DNA of 64,000 bases from Billgrantia pellis (GCF_008297955.1 NZ_VTPY01000003.1:744001-808000), one strand, 5' to 3'; positions 20,738-29,100 are shown, counted from the stretch's first letter. Translations and numbers: made by a program. The notes: generated from the letters alone by a model not told the origin.

Positions 20738-22186
20738 ATGAGTCTGCGTGTCATTCTGCGCATCCTGGGTCTGTTGCTGATGATGTTCAGCCTGACCATG
20801 ATGCCGCCGATCCTGATCTCGCTGCTGTTCGGCGACGGTGAGTGGAGCGCCTTCGTCATCGCTATCGCCATCACCGTGTTCACCGGTCTGGTGATCTACC
20901 TGCCCAACCGACAGGCTCGCAAGGAGCTGCGTACCCGCGACGGCTTCCTGATCGCGGCGCTGTTCTGGAGCGTGCTGGGGCTGTTCGGCTCACTGCCGCT
21001 GATGCTGGCCGGCGAAGACTCCCTGGCCTTCACCGACGCGGTCTTCGAGTCGTTCTCGGGCCTGACCACGACCGGCGCCACCGTGGTGACCGGCATCCAG
21101 CTTCTGCCCGAGTCGGTGCTCTACTATCGTCAGCAGCTCCAGTGGCTCGGCGGCATGGGGATCGTGGTGCTGGCGGTGGCAATCCTGCCGACCCTCGGGG
21201 TGGGTGGCATGGCGCTCTATCGCACCGAGATTCCGGGGCCGCTGAAAGACTCCAAACTCACCCCGCGCATCACCGAGACGGCCAAGGCCCTGTGGTACAT
21301 CTACGCGGCGCTGACCCTGACCTGCTTCCTGGCCTACATGGCAGCCGGCATGAACTGGTTCGACGCCTTGGGGCACAGCTTCTCGACCGTAGCCATCGGC
21401 GGCTTTTCCACCTACGACACCAGCATCGGCCATTTCGACAGCGCCGTGATCGAGCTGATCTGCGTCGCCTTCCTGATCGTCTCGGCGATGAGCTTCAGCC
21501 TGCACTTCCTGGCCTGGCGCGGGCGCCAGCTCCGTCACTACCTGCAGGACCCCGAGGCCCGCTTCCTGCTGCTGTTCCTTTCGGGATTGAGTGTGATCGC
21601 CGTAGTGTCGCTGTGGCTGACGGGTATCTACGAAACCGAATATGGCTTGCGCCATGGCCTGTTCCAGGCAGTCTCGATCGCCACCACCGCCGGCTTCACC
21701 GTGGCCGATTTCTCGGTCTGGCCCGGGGCGCTGCCCTTCCTGCTGTTCGTGGCCGCCTTCGTCGGCGGTTGCTCCGGATCCACCGGCGGTGGCATGAAGG
21801 TGATTCGCATCGTCCTGATTCTCAAGCAGGGCATGCGCGAGGTGATGCGCTTGATCCACCCCAACGCGATCATCGCCGTCAAGGTGGGCAAGGTAAGCGT
21901 ACCCGACGGTATCGCCCAGGCAGTATGGGGGTTCTTCTCGGCGTACCTGCTACTGTTCTTCCTGATGTTGGTGGGCGTGATGGCAACCGGCGTCGATCAG
22001 ATCACCGCCTGGTCCACCGTGGCTTCGTGCCTCAACAATCTCGGCCCGGCGCTGGGCGAGGCGGCCGCCCACTACGCCGATCTTCCCGCGCTAGCAAAAT
22101 GGATCCTGGTCGTGGCCATGCTGCTGGGCCGCCTGGAGATCTTTACCGTACTGGTGCTCTTTACCCCCGCCTTCTGGCGAAAGTGA
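20738..22186 (+). CDS. trkH: Trk potassium uptake channel TrkH
   Basis: 482 residues and about ten transmembrane helices arranged as four M1-P-M2 units. Selectivity-filter loops can be seen at FSGLTTTGATVVTG, FSTVAIGGFSTYD, SIATTAGFTVADF and TVASCLNNLGPALG. MMFSLTMMPPILISLLFGDG at the N-terminus is typical of TrkH/TrkG. It forms the K+ channel in the inner membrane together with TrkA, encoded immediately upstream. GGAG lies before ATG 20738. Confidence 0.97.
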   Translation: MSLRVILRILGLLLMMFSLTMMPPILISLLFGDGEWSAFVIAIAITVFTGLVIYLPNRQARKELRTRDGFLIAALFWSVLGLFGSLPLMLAGEDSLAFTDAVFESFSGLTTTGATVVTGIQLLPESVLYYRQQLQWLGGMGIVVLAVAILPTLGVGGMALYRTEIPGPLKDSKLTPRITETAKALWYIYAALTLTCFLAYMAAGMNWFDALGHSFSTVAIGGFSTYDTSIGHFDSAVIELICVAFLIVSAMSFSLHFLAWRGRQLRHYLQDPEARFLLLFLSGLSVIAVVSLWLTGIYETEYGLRHGLFQAVSIATTAGFTVADFSVWPGALPFLLFVAAFVGGCSGSTGGGMKVIRIVLILKQGMREVMRLIHPNAIIAVKVGKVSVPDGIAQAVWGFFSAYLLLFFLMLVGVMATGVDQITAWSTVASCLNNLGPALGEAAAHYADLPALAKWILVVAMLLGRLEIFTVLVLFTPAFWRK

Positions 22187-22205
22187 CACGCCACCGTCGC
22201 CGGGT

Positions 22206-22234
22206 TTGGTGCACCGCCCGGCTTCGTGGATAAT
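22206..22234 (+). promoter_or_regulatory. Candidate promoter for the TraB-family gene
   Basis: TTGGTG (22206-22211), 17-bp spacer, GATAAT (22229-22234, 5/6 to TATAAT), 32 bp before ATG 22267. A GCCGGG/CCCGGC dyad overlaps its upstream half and may end the trkH transcript. Confidence 0.45.
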
Positions 22235-22266
22235 CGGCTCTTCATCCCCTTGCGACCCGAGCGTTC

Positions 22267-23511
22267 ATGACCGACTCCCAGGACTCCATGACCGAGCCGC
22301 GCCAGGACGGCGCCCTCAGCGGCCCCCAGCAAGTCGTCGAAGTGGGCGAGACCCGCTACACCCTGCTGGGTACCGCCCACGTCTCGGCCGAAAGCGCCGC
22401 AGACGTTCGCCGCCTGATTCGCTCCGGCGAGTTCGACGCGGTGGCCATCGAGCTGTGCGACGCACGCCACCAGAACCTCAGCAATCCGGATGCCCTGGGC
22501 CAACAGGACCTGTTCGAGATCTTCCGTCAGGGCAAGGCCGGCATGGTGGCCGCCAACCTGGCGCTGGGGGCGTTCCAGCAACGCGTCGCCGAGCAATCGG
22601 GCATCGAGCCCGGCGCCGAGATGCGCGCCGCCCTGGAGGAAACGCGCCGTCGCGAACTGCCGCTGCTGCTGATCGACCGCGACGTGGGAGTCACGCTCAA
22701 GCGCATTTATCGCAACGTGCCGTGGTGGCAGCGCATGTCGCTGTTCACCGGCCTGCTCGGCAGCGTCATGTCGCGCCAGGAGATCAAGCCCGAGGAGATC
22801 GAGCGGCTCAAAGAGGGTGACGTGCTGGAGTCGACTTTCAGCGAATTCGCCGCCGAGTCCGAGGCGCTCTACGCGCCGCTCATCACCGAGCGGGATCGCT
22901 ACATGGTGCTGCGTCTGGCGGAGCAGGCGCCGCCGGGGCGCTATCGCAGCGTGCTGGTAGTGATCGGCGCCGGCCACATGAAGGGCATGGTCGAGCATTT
23001 CAGCGCACCGCTGCCTGCAGAACCCGAGCAGGAGCGGCAGGCGCTGGAGCATACGCCGCCACCCTCCAAGCTGTGGCGCGCGCTGCCCTGGCTGATCACC
23101 GCCCTGGTGATCACCGGCTTTGCAATCGGCTTTTCGCGCAACAGCGAGCTCGGCTGGCAGCTGGTCGCGGAGTGGTTTTTGATCAATGGCGTGCTTTCGG
23201 GGGTGGCCACCCTGGCGGCCCTGGCGCACCCGGTCACCGTGGTGGCCACGATGTTCGCCGCCCCGCTCACTTCGCTCAACCCCACCATCGGGGCCGGTTT
23301 CATTGCCGCCGGGGTCGAACTCTGGCTGCGCAAGCCGAAAGTTCGCGACTTCTCGACCCTGCGCCACGACGTCACCGAACTCAAGGGCTGGTGGCGCAAC
23401 CGGGTATCGCGCACCTTGCTGGTATTCCTCTTCGCCACCCTGGGATCCGCCGCCGGCACCTGGATCGCCGGCTTCCGCATCGCCGGGGCACTGCTGGGGA
23501 GCGGAGGCTAG
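22267..23511 (+). CDS. TraB/GumN-family membrane protein
   Basis: 414 residues. An N-terminal TraB-type domain (about 22-245) contains the paired family motifs YTLLGTAHVSAESAADV (GTAH with S) and FDAVAIELCDARHQNL, with VVIGAGHMKGMVEHF near its end; the C-terminal part (about 270-414) has four hydrophobic helices, for example LITALVITGFAIGFSR and VATLAALAHPVTVVATMF. The family is named for the enterococcal pheromone-shutdown protein and is thought to be a membrane-bound Tiki-like metal-dependent peptidase; its bacterial role is unclear. Its TAG stop is palindromically shared (CTAG) with the stop of the convergent regulator gene. Confidence 0.9.
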   Translation: MTDSQDSMTEPRQDGALSGPQQVVEVGETRYTLLGTAHVSAESAADVRRLIRSGEFDAVAIELCDARHQNLSNPDALGQQDLFEIFRQGKAGMVAANLALGAFQQRVAEQSGIEPGAEMRAALEETRRRELPLLLIDRDVGVTLKRIYRNVPWWQRMSLFTGLLGSVMSRQEIKPEEIERLKEGDVLESTFSEFAAESEALYAPLITERDRYMVLRLAEQAPPGRYRSVLVVIGAGHMKGMVEHFSAPLPAEPEQERQALEHTPPPSKLWRALPWLITALVITGFAIGFSRNSELGWQLVAEWFLINGVLSGVATLAALAHPVTVVATMFAAPLTSLNPTIGAGFIAAGVELWLRKPKVRDFSTLRHDVTELKGWWRNRVSRTLLVFLFATLGSAAGTWIAGFRIAGALLGSGG

Positions 23512-23957
23512 CCGCCCCCTTCCTCGCCGCGTTCTACCGCATAGCTGGCCCGGCGCTCTTCCGAGTCGCTCCGTTCAGCGCGGGAGAACGCTTCGATGAT
23601 TTGAGCCACTACCTTGCGTTCCTCCACCGGCAGGGCCAGATAGCGCCGCAGCACACGGCGCTCTTCAGCGCTGATCGGCATTTCCCAAACACCGCGCGTC
23701 TCGCCTATCCGACGCTTGCCGTCATCACCGAAGCGCAACGCCTGCGGCTCGACTCCCAGCCATTCAGCCAGCACCTGTAACTTTTCCTGCTGAGGCAGGG
23801 TCTCGCCGCAAAGCCAACGCCGTACGCCCTGCAGCGTGACGGGCTTGCCCCAATAGCGCAGGTTGAATTCCCGCTCCAGCACGGCTGGCCGCGGCTCGTA
23901 GCCGGCAGCGCGCATGGCGGCGGCTAGCCGTTCGGCAAACGCGATTTTTTCATTCAT
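23508..23957 (-). CDS. Small XRE/lambda-repressor-like transcriptional regulator
   Basis: 149 residues from the only plausible ATG (23957). An N-terminal helix-turn-helix (about 6-70) contains GKPVTLQGVRRWLCGETLPQ followed by KLQVLAEWLGVEPQALRFG, the pattern of phage-repressor-like regulators. The C-terminal 70 residues are strongly charged (AEERRVLRRYLALPVEERK) and could form a coiled coil; no peptidase or ligand domain is seen. The promoter at 23990-24018 has palindromes over both hexamers, so autorepression is likely. It is divergent from the diguanylate cyclase gene, the likely second target. Confidence 0.85.
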   Translation of the reverse strand: MNEKIAFAERLAAAMRAAGYEPRPAVLEREFNLRYWGKPVTLQGVRRWLCGETLPQQEKLQVLAEWLGVEPQALRFGDDGKRRIGETRGVWEMPISAEERRVLRRYLALPVEERKVVAQIIEAFSRAERSDSEERRASYAVERGEEGGG

Positions 23958-23989
23958 CGACCCAATGTGCCGCGCGAGCCAATCCCGCA

Positions 23990-24018
23990 GTTAAACCGCG
24001 GTTGCTTTCCTGTGACAA
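23990..24018 (-). promoter_or_regulatory. Candidate promoter of the XRE regulator gene
   Basis: On the minus strand TTGTCA (24013-24018, 5/6 to TTGACA) is separated by exactly 17 bp from TTTAAC (23990-23995, 4/6 to TATAAT), with the ATG 32 bp downstream. The -10 side carries a perfect 10-bp palindrome and the -35 overlaps one arm of a second dyad. Confidence 0.55.
23994..24003. promoter_or_regulatory. Palindrome AACCGCGGTT, candidate operator
   Basis: A perfect 10-bp palindrome that overlaps the -10 of the regulator promoter by two bases. Such placement is typical for a repressor site. Which protein binds it is inferred from position only. Confidence 0.45.
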
Positions 24019-24039
24019 CAAATGGTTTACTTTTGTCAC
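24012..24039. promoter_or_regulatory. Inverted repeat GTGACAA / TTGTCAC, candidate operator
   Basis: GTGACAA (24012-24018) and TTGTCAC (24033-24039) are perfect reverse complements whose centres are 21 bp apart, two helical turns. The first arm covers the regulator -35 and the dyad lies 103 bp before the cyclase ATG, so a dimer of dimers could control both directions. Confidence 0.45.
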
Positions 24040-24141
24040 GTCAGGGTACTCTCTGGGCCATGCCGACCGTCCGGCTGTCATGGCACGCAACAGAAGGGAC
24101 GGCAGCCAATCCTGGCTGTCGTACGCACAACAGGAAATCCC

Positions 24142-25575
24142 ATGCCGGACTCGCTTGATAGGGAACTCAATGCGAGCGTCTGCCCAACGGTGCCGGCCAC
24201 CAGCGCCTCGGTGCAGCCGCATGGCTGTCTCATTGCTTTCGACAACGACTGGCAGGGCGTGTGCCTGGCCAGCAGCAACCTATCCCGTTTCTTCGGGCTA
24301 TCGCCCGCCGAAGCGCTCGGACATCCCCCCGAACAGGTACTGGGCGCCGATACCGTGACGGCCCTGGCACGAGCGTTTGCCAGGGGGGCGCCCGGTATCA
24401 CGATCCCTTCCGGGCTCAGGGACGGCACCACGCAGCAGCTCTATCTCTCCCTCCACGCGACAGGACGTCATGTGATTCTCGAAATCGAACCGCAGCAGGA
24501 GGAGCCAGACCAAGACCTGCCGGGGATGGGCTACACATGGGGCATGCGCATCGCCCGTGCCAGCAACACAAGCGAGCTCTACGCCCAGCTCATGCAGGCA
24601 TTCTACGTCCTGACCGGCTTCGAATCCTGCACCCTGCTCGGCCAGGACTACGACGGGCACGACCTGCGTCTGGAGCAACAGGGCTTTCCCATCGACCCCT
24701 TTCCCTGCACCGTGAATCGCAGCGCCCGCGTACCGCTCATGCTGGTTGACGGCCAGGCGAAGCCAGCCGAGCTGTTCGGATCGCCGGGCCCGCTTCCCGA
24801 CCTGTCCGGCTGCCCGTTATGCCTGCCGTCGCCGAAGCTACGCGATTGGCTGAGCGGCCGGCAGGCTCGCGCAGCGCTCATTCTCGACTTGTACGAGGCC
24901 ACCCCGGGCCGCAGCCTGGTAATATGTCGGGATCGCCAGCCGCGCCATCTCGCACCGCCTCTGCGATACCTGCTGCTTCAGCTCATTCAGACGGCTGCGC
25001 TACGCCGGGCATTGCTTCACGAAAAGCAGCAAACCCTGCACCGTTACCGCCTGCTGCATGAACGCAACACCAGGCTCCAGCGGCTCGCCTATATCGACCC
25101 CCTGACACAAGTGGCCAATCGTCATCGCATCGAGCAAGTACTCGAAGCCGAGCTGGCGGTGGCCAGTCGGCATGGCAGTCCCCTGGCGGTGCTGCTGTTC
25201 GATGTCGATCACTTCAAGCCGATCAATGATACCTATGGTCATGACGTAGGCGACAAGGTGCTGCATCGGGTGGCCCAGCAGGTTCAATCGCATCTACGCG
25301 ATACGGACCACCTTGGGCGCTGGGGCGGCGAAGAGTTCATCGCCGTGGTGCCCGGCTGCGATCTGTCCCAGGCTCAGGGGCTGGCCTGGCGCATGTGTCG
25401 AGCCCTTGCCCAATGCCATATCGATCCCGTGGGACAAGTCACCGCCAGCTTCGGTGTCGCTGCCTGCCAGCCCGACGACAGTGGCAGGCAACTGGTGCGG
25501 CGTGCCGACCTGGCCATGTATCGGGCCAAGCGTGCGGGGCGTGCCTGCGTGCGGCTGCAGGACGGCGAGGCCTGA
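24142..25575 (+). CDS. Diguanylate cyclase with degenerate phytochrome-like PAS-GAF sensor
   Basis: 477 residues from ATG 24142 (MPDSLDRELN). Residues about 22-115 resemble the PAS domain of bacteriophytochromes: SVQPHGCLIAFD, SSNLSRFFGLSP, then HVILEIEPQQEE, equivalent to IQPHGALL and LILEFEP in DrBphP. About 130-290 resembles a phytochrome GAF: LTGFESCTLL and SLVICRDRQPRHLAPPLRYL. The chromophore-contact motif PASDIP is absent and the CHH site reads CRD; there is no PHY domain. A short helical linker leads to the GGDEF domain (about 310-475) with intact GGEEF (RWGGEEFIAVVP), so c-di-GMP synthesis is expected. Cys14 lies 11 residues before the QPHG glutamine (12 for the bilin cysteine of DrBphP). 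An upstream in-frame ATG (24022) lacks domain support. Confidence 0.85.
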   Translation: MPDSLDRELNASVCPTVPATSASVQPHGCLIAFDNDWQGVCLASSNLSRFFGLSPAEALGHPPEQVLGADTVTALARAFARGAPGITIPSGLRDGTTQQLYLSLHATGRHVILEIEPQQEEPDQDLPGMGYTWGMRIARASNTSELYAQLMQAFYVLTGFESCTLLGQDYDGHDLRLEQQGFPIDPFPCTVNRSARVPLMLVDGQAKPAELFGSPGPLPDLSGCPLCLPSPKLRDWLSGRQARAALILDLYEATPGRSLVICRDRQPRHLAPPLRYLLLQLIQTAALRRALLHEKQQTLHRYRLLHERNTRLQRLAYIDPLTQVANRHRIEQVLEAELAVASRHGSPLAVLLFDVDHFKPINDTYGHDVGDKVLHRVAQQVQSHLRDTDHLGRWGGEEFIAVVPGCDLSQAQGLAWRMCRALAQCHIDPVGQVTASFGVAACQPDDSGRQLVRRADLAMYRAKRAGRACVRLQDGEA

Positions 25576-25580
25576 GACGT

Positions 25581-26318
25581 TCAGCCGACGCTCCGCGCCA
25601 ATAGCCGCTGCATTGCCGGTGTCGGCGCCTCGAGCTTCTCGTAGCGGCGGCTGGCGGCGTAGCTCACGTTGAAGGCGTCGAAGTAGTCGTCGAGCACCTG
25701 CGCCGCGTGGGTATCGCCGCTTTGACGCAGCAGCTCGGCGGCGACCTCCGCGGTGCAAAGATGCGCCTGTGAGGCGGGCTTGCGCAGACGGTAACGAGTC
25801 TGCCGCATGGTGGCCAGCGGCAGCACTGGCAACCCGTCGAGATAGGGGCTCTTGCGGAAGATGCGCCGCGCCTGTCGCCAGGTGCCGTCGAGCACGATGA
25901 AGACCGGCACTTTGCCTGCTCCCTTTGCGGCCTCGACCGCCGAGATACCTACCACACGATCGGCATAGCCGGGCTGGTCGTCGGGAAAGATCACGAAGGG
26001 CGCGAAGCGCGGGTCGTCGAGCAGGCCCAACAATCGCTCATCGGGTGCCGTGCGATACCAGGTGAATATCTCGGTGTGGGGCAGCACGTCACCGATCAAG
26101 CGTCCGGTATTGGTGGGCTTGTGATGTTCGAGAGGATGCGTGATCAGCCAAACACGGGCCGTGCTCTCGGCATGCGCCTGGTAGGGACAGAGGCAGTTGA
26201 GCACCGGCAGACGGCATCCGGCACAACGCTCGGTGAAACTGCCGCGCGCCTTGAATTCCCGCCTTGGCGGGCGCGGATGCCCCGTGGCGGGGTCTCGATC
26301 GGTGAACGTCTCCGGCAT
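25581..26318 (-). CDS. DTW-domain protein, probable tRNA acp3U aminocarboxypropyltransferase (TapT-like)
   Basis: 245 residues from ATG 26318 (MPETFTDRDPATG). The DTW-domain signatures are a cysteine cluster CAGCRLPVLNCLCPY (metal-binding in relatives), ITHPLEHHKPTNTGRL, FPDDQPGYADRV, VLDGTWRQARRIFRKS (the DGTW motif that names the family) and the C-terminal RLRKPASQAHLCTAEVAAELL. E. coli TapT (YfiP) of this family transfers 3-amino-3-carboxypropyl from SAM to U47 of tRNAs. Convergent with the cyclase gene, only five bases apart. The 5' neighbour is the sirtuin gene, 54 bp away on the same strand. Confidence 0.85.
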   Translation of the reverse strand: MPETFTDRDPATGHPRPPRREFKARGSFTERCAGCRLPVLNCLCPYQAHAESTARVWLITHPLEHHKPTNTGRLIGDVLPHTEIFTWYRTAPDERLLGLLDDPRFAPFVIFPDDQPGYADRVVGISAVEAAKGAGKVPVFIVLDGTWRQARRIFRKSPYLDGLPVLPLATMRQTRYRLRKPASQAHLCTAEVAAELLRQSGDTHAAQVLDDYFDAFNVSYAASRRYEKLEAPTPAMQRLLARSVG

Positions 26319-26372
26319 AGTTTGCCATGCTGCCTGTGGTGAGCGGGGCGGCATTCTAGCACGCCATGCCAC

Positions 26373-27107
26373 TCAGCCAAGCAATGCCTCCGGCACCCAT
26401 AACCGTCCTTCGCGCCGCCAGTGCCGCGCCAGGTCCGGCACGCCCTTCCCGGCCGGCTGGCTGATGCGCGTCACGCCCGGCGGCGCCAGCGCCTCCGCCT
26501 CGGGATCGACCAGGATGCTGGGCGCGTCCAACGGCACGTAATCGAGCAGCGAGGCGGCCGGCATGACGGCGAGCGAGGTGCCCACTACCAGCAGCAGGTC
26601 CGCCTCGGCGACGATATCGCAGGCCTCGGCAAAGTGCGGCACGCTCTCGCCGAACCACACCACGTCGGGACGCAGCTGGCCCCCCTTGTCGCAGACGTCG
26701 CCCAGTTCGATGCCGCCGCGGGGCAGCGGATAGCGCAAGCGCGTGTCCACCGTGGAGCGCGCCTGGAGGATTTCACCATGCAGATGCAGCACGTTGCGCG
26801 AGCCGGCGCGCTCGTGCAGATCGTCGATGTTCTGGGTGATGACGCTGATGCGAAAGCCCTGGTGCTCCAAGGCCGCCAGCGCCTTATGGGCGGCGTTGGG
26901 CCGCGCCCGGCGTACCTGTTCACGGCGTCGATTGTAGAACTGCAGCACCCGCTCGGGGTCGCGCCGCCAGGCGTGTGGTGTTGCCACCTCCTCGATGGGG
27001 TGTTCGGCCCATAGGCCATCTCTGGCGCGGAAGGTCTGGATGCCGCTCTCGGCGCTGATGCCCGAGCCGGTAAAGACCACCAGATGGGGGCGCCTGTCGT
27101 CTGCCAT
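26373..27107 (-). CDS. cobB: Sir2-family NAD-dependent protein deacylase, CobB-like, zinc site largely lost
   Basis: 244 residues; AAGGAGG precedes ATG 27107. NAD-binding motifs FTGSGISAESGIQTFRA and TQNIDDLHERAGS and the catalytic histidine in VLHLHGEI are intact. The class III (SIRT5/CobB) Tyr-Arg pair appears in LQFYNRRREQV, which suggests desuccinylase/demalonylase activity. The small zinc domain is abnormal: after HLHGEILQARS, where CobB has cysteines, there is only one (GDVCDKGG) before QLRPDVVWFGE. The structural zinc is therefore probably not bound. Length is otherwise normal and the C-terminal VVGTSLAVMPAASLLDYVP is conserved. AceK is encoded just upstream (33 bp). Confidence 0.88.
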   Translation of the reverse strand: MADDRRPHLVVFTGSGISAESGIQTFRARDGLWAEHPIEEVATPHAWRRDPERVLQFYNRRREQVRRARPNAAHKALAALEHQGFRISVITQNIDDLHERAGSRNVLHLHGEILQARSTVDTRLRYPLPRGGIELGDVCDKGGQLRPDVVWFGESVPHFAEACDIVAEADLLLVVGTSLAVMPAASLLDYVPLDAPSILVDPEAEALAPPGVTRISQPAGKGVPDLARHWRREGRLWVPEALLG

Positions 27108-27140
27108 ATGCCTCCTTACGTCCTCGCATTGCGACCGGCG

Positions 27141-28886
27141 CTAATAGACCAGACCGTTCTCCTCGCCGGCACTGAAGCGCTGCTTGTTGCGGTAGGGATA
27201 GACGTCGATCACCCGTCCGTCGACGATGGCCTGCTGCAGCCCCTTCCAGTAATCAGCGTCGAACAGCTCGGGATGCAGCTCGTAGAAGAGCTTGCGCCGC
27301 TTGGTATCGGCGAACAGAAAGGGCCCGAATTCCTCGGGGAAAATATCATTGGGGCCCACCGAGTACCAAGGCTCGCTCGAGAGTTCCTGCTCAGGATACA
27401 TCGGCTCGGGGATATGGCGGAAATGGCATTCGGTGAGGTAGCACACCTCGTCATAATCGTAGAAGATCACCCGCCCGTGGCGGGTGACGCCGAAGTTCTT
27501 CAGCAGCATGTCGCCGGGAAAGATGTTGGCCGCCGCCATCTGCTTGATGGCGTTGCCATAATCTTTCAGCACCGCGCGGGTCTCGGCGGCGCCGCACTGC
27601 TCCAGGTAGAGATTGAGCGGGGTCATCATGCGTTCGGTGTAGCAGTGCTTGATAATCACCTTGTCGCCCCGCAGTTGCACCGTGGAAGGGGCCACTTCCA
27701 GCAGATGCTCAAGGCACTCGGGCGCGAAATGATCCTTGCGCGCGATGAAGTTGGAGAATTCCTGGGTGTCGGCCATGCGCCCGACCCGGTCGTGGCGCTT
27801 CACCAGCCGGTACTTCTCGCGCACGGTATCGTGACTCATCTCCTTGGAAGGATCGAAGCGGTCCTTGATGATCTTGAACACGGTGCGAAACGACGGCAGC
27901 ACGAACACCGCCATGACCATGCCGCGCACGCCGGGAGCGATGATGAATTGATCCTCGCGCTTGGCCACCTGGCGATTGAGGGCGCGGAAGAACTCGGTCT
28001 TGCCGTGCTTGAAGAAACCGATGGCGGAATAGAGCTCACCCGCCGGCTTGTCGGGCATGAGCTGCTGCAGGTAATCGACGAACTCTCCGGGAACCTGCAC
28101 CTCGACCTGGAAGTAGGCCCGCGTGAAGGAAAAGATGATCGACACTTCGTCCGACTCGATCAGCACGGTGTCGAGATGCAGCCCCTCGCCCTGGTCGTGC
28201 AGGATCGGCAGCACCAGCGGCACTTGGGCGCCATCGCCGCGAACCCGCCCCACCAGATAGGCCCCCTTGTTGCGATAGAACACGCTCTTGAGCAACTCGA
28301 TCTCGGCATCCGGCGCGTCGAGGATCGTCTGGGGAAGATGACCGTTCAGGAAGTCGCCGCCCAGGCGCACATCCCTCTCCAGCTCCTCGAAGGGCGTCTC
28401 GAACGGCGCTTCGGCCAGCGCCCAGCGAATCGCCTCGTTCCAGTCGCCCTTGACGCGTCGCCGGCGGCAGGGCTCCAGCCCCGAGTGATGGGCCGCAGCG
28501 TTTCGCGAACTGTAGACGAACATCCAGTCGTTGCGAATGTGGCGATGGTGAAAGATCGAGCAGAACAGCGAGTTGAAATAGGTCTCGGCGAGCTCGTAGT
28601 CGAGCCGCTCACTGATCAGTTCGGCGTAGTGGTTGCGTGCCTCTCGCCAGCACTCGCAGTGGGTCAGATCGTCATCGTCCAAGGCTCGCCTCAGCCGCCC
28701 CAAGGTCTCGCCGACCTTCTCCTCATAGAGGTTGATGCGCTCGGCCGAGGCCTGCTGGGCCTCGCGCCAGGCAGCATCGCGGAAGCGCCGGCTGGCATCG
28801 GCGGTGATCTCCTTGAACCGGGTACGGTATTCGTCGAAGCCATGCAGGATGGTAGCGGCGAGGCGATAGGCGGGCGAATGCTTCAT
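27141..28886 (-). CDS. aceK: Isocitrate dehydrogenase kinase/phosphatase AceK
   Basis: 581 residues from ATG 28886 (MKHSPAYRLAATILHGFDEY). AceK phosphorylates and dephosphorylates isocitrate dehydrogenase to direct flux at the glyoxylate branch. The regulatory N-terminal domain (about 1-310) has YFNSLFCSIFHHRHI; the kinase-like domain contains APGVRGMVMAVFVLPSF (ATP P-loop), FKIIKDRF with the ATP-binding lysine, and DMLLKNFGVTRHGRVIFYDYD, with the catalytic aspartate and DYDE. Length is typical. Neither icd nor aceA/aceB is in the window, so the gene stands apart from its pathway. It is divergent from the phosphonate cassette, whose Pho-box array is 110-149 bp upstream of this start. Confidence 0.96.
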   Translation of the reverse strand: MKHSPAYRLAATILHGFDEYRTRFKEITADASRRFRDAAWREAQQASAERINLYEEKVGETLGRLRRALDDDDLTHCECWREARNHYAELISERLDYELAETYFNSLFCSIFHHRHIRNDWMFVYSSRNAAAHHSGLEPCRRRRVKGDWNEAIRWALAEAPFETPFEELERDVRLGGDFLNGHLPQTILDAPDAEIELLKSVFYRNKGAYLVGRVRGDGAQVPLVLPILHDQGEGLHLDTVLIESDEVSIIFSFTRAYFQVEVQVPGEFVDYLQQLMPDKPAGELYSAIGFFKHGKTEFFRALNRQVAKREDQFIIAPGVRGMVMAVFVLPSFRTVFKIIKDRFDPSKEMSHDTVREKYRLVKRHDRVGRMADTQEFSNFIARKDHFAPECLEHLLEVAPSTVQLRGDKVIIKHCYTERMMTPLNLYLEQCGAAETRAVLKDYGNAIKQMAAANIFPGDMLLKNFGVTRHGRVIFYDYDEVCYLTECHFRHIPEPMYPEQELSSEPWYSVGPNDIFPEEFGPFLFADTKRRKLFYELHPELFDADYWKGLQQAIVDGRVIDVYPYRNKQRFSAGEENGLVY

Positions 28887-28995
28887 GGCGGACTCCGGGC
28901 AGCGTAGATTCCCAGCTTCGCCAATTCTCGCCGACCGTGCGAGCCGACCATGGTGGAGCGTGCTGTAGTGGCACGACACGACGGCGGCCGCTTCG

Positions 28996-29035
28996 TCGTC
29001 ATGAGACCATCACAGGGTTGCCGTCGATCTGTCAC
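28996..29035 (+). promoter_or_regulatory. Four-unit Pho-box array before phnD1
   Basis: Heptamers TCGTCAT (28996), CCATCAC (29007), TTGCCGT (29018) and CTGTCAC (29029) start exactly 11 bp apart. They match the PhoB unit CTGTCAY at 5, 5, 4 and 7 of 7 positions. The array ends 65 bp before the phnD1 ATG. The hexamer 10 bp downstream (CAGGGT) is a poor -10; TAATAG at 29051-29056 is an alternative. Confidence 0.6.
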
Positions 29036-29100
29036 ATGGGCTTGGCAGGGTAATAGCGCATCCAGAGCCATACGCCTCAACCACTTCCATAAGGTCCGTC

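Noticed and set aside
24026..24052. Promoter for the cyclase gene (TTTACT / TACTCT)
   Set aside because: Spacer only 15 bp and weak hexamers; not listed as a feature.
27084..28907. 607-codon plus-strand frame over aceK
   Set aside because: AceK motifs on the minus strand are decisive; the plus translation is a compositional shadow.
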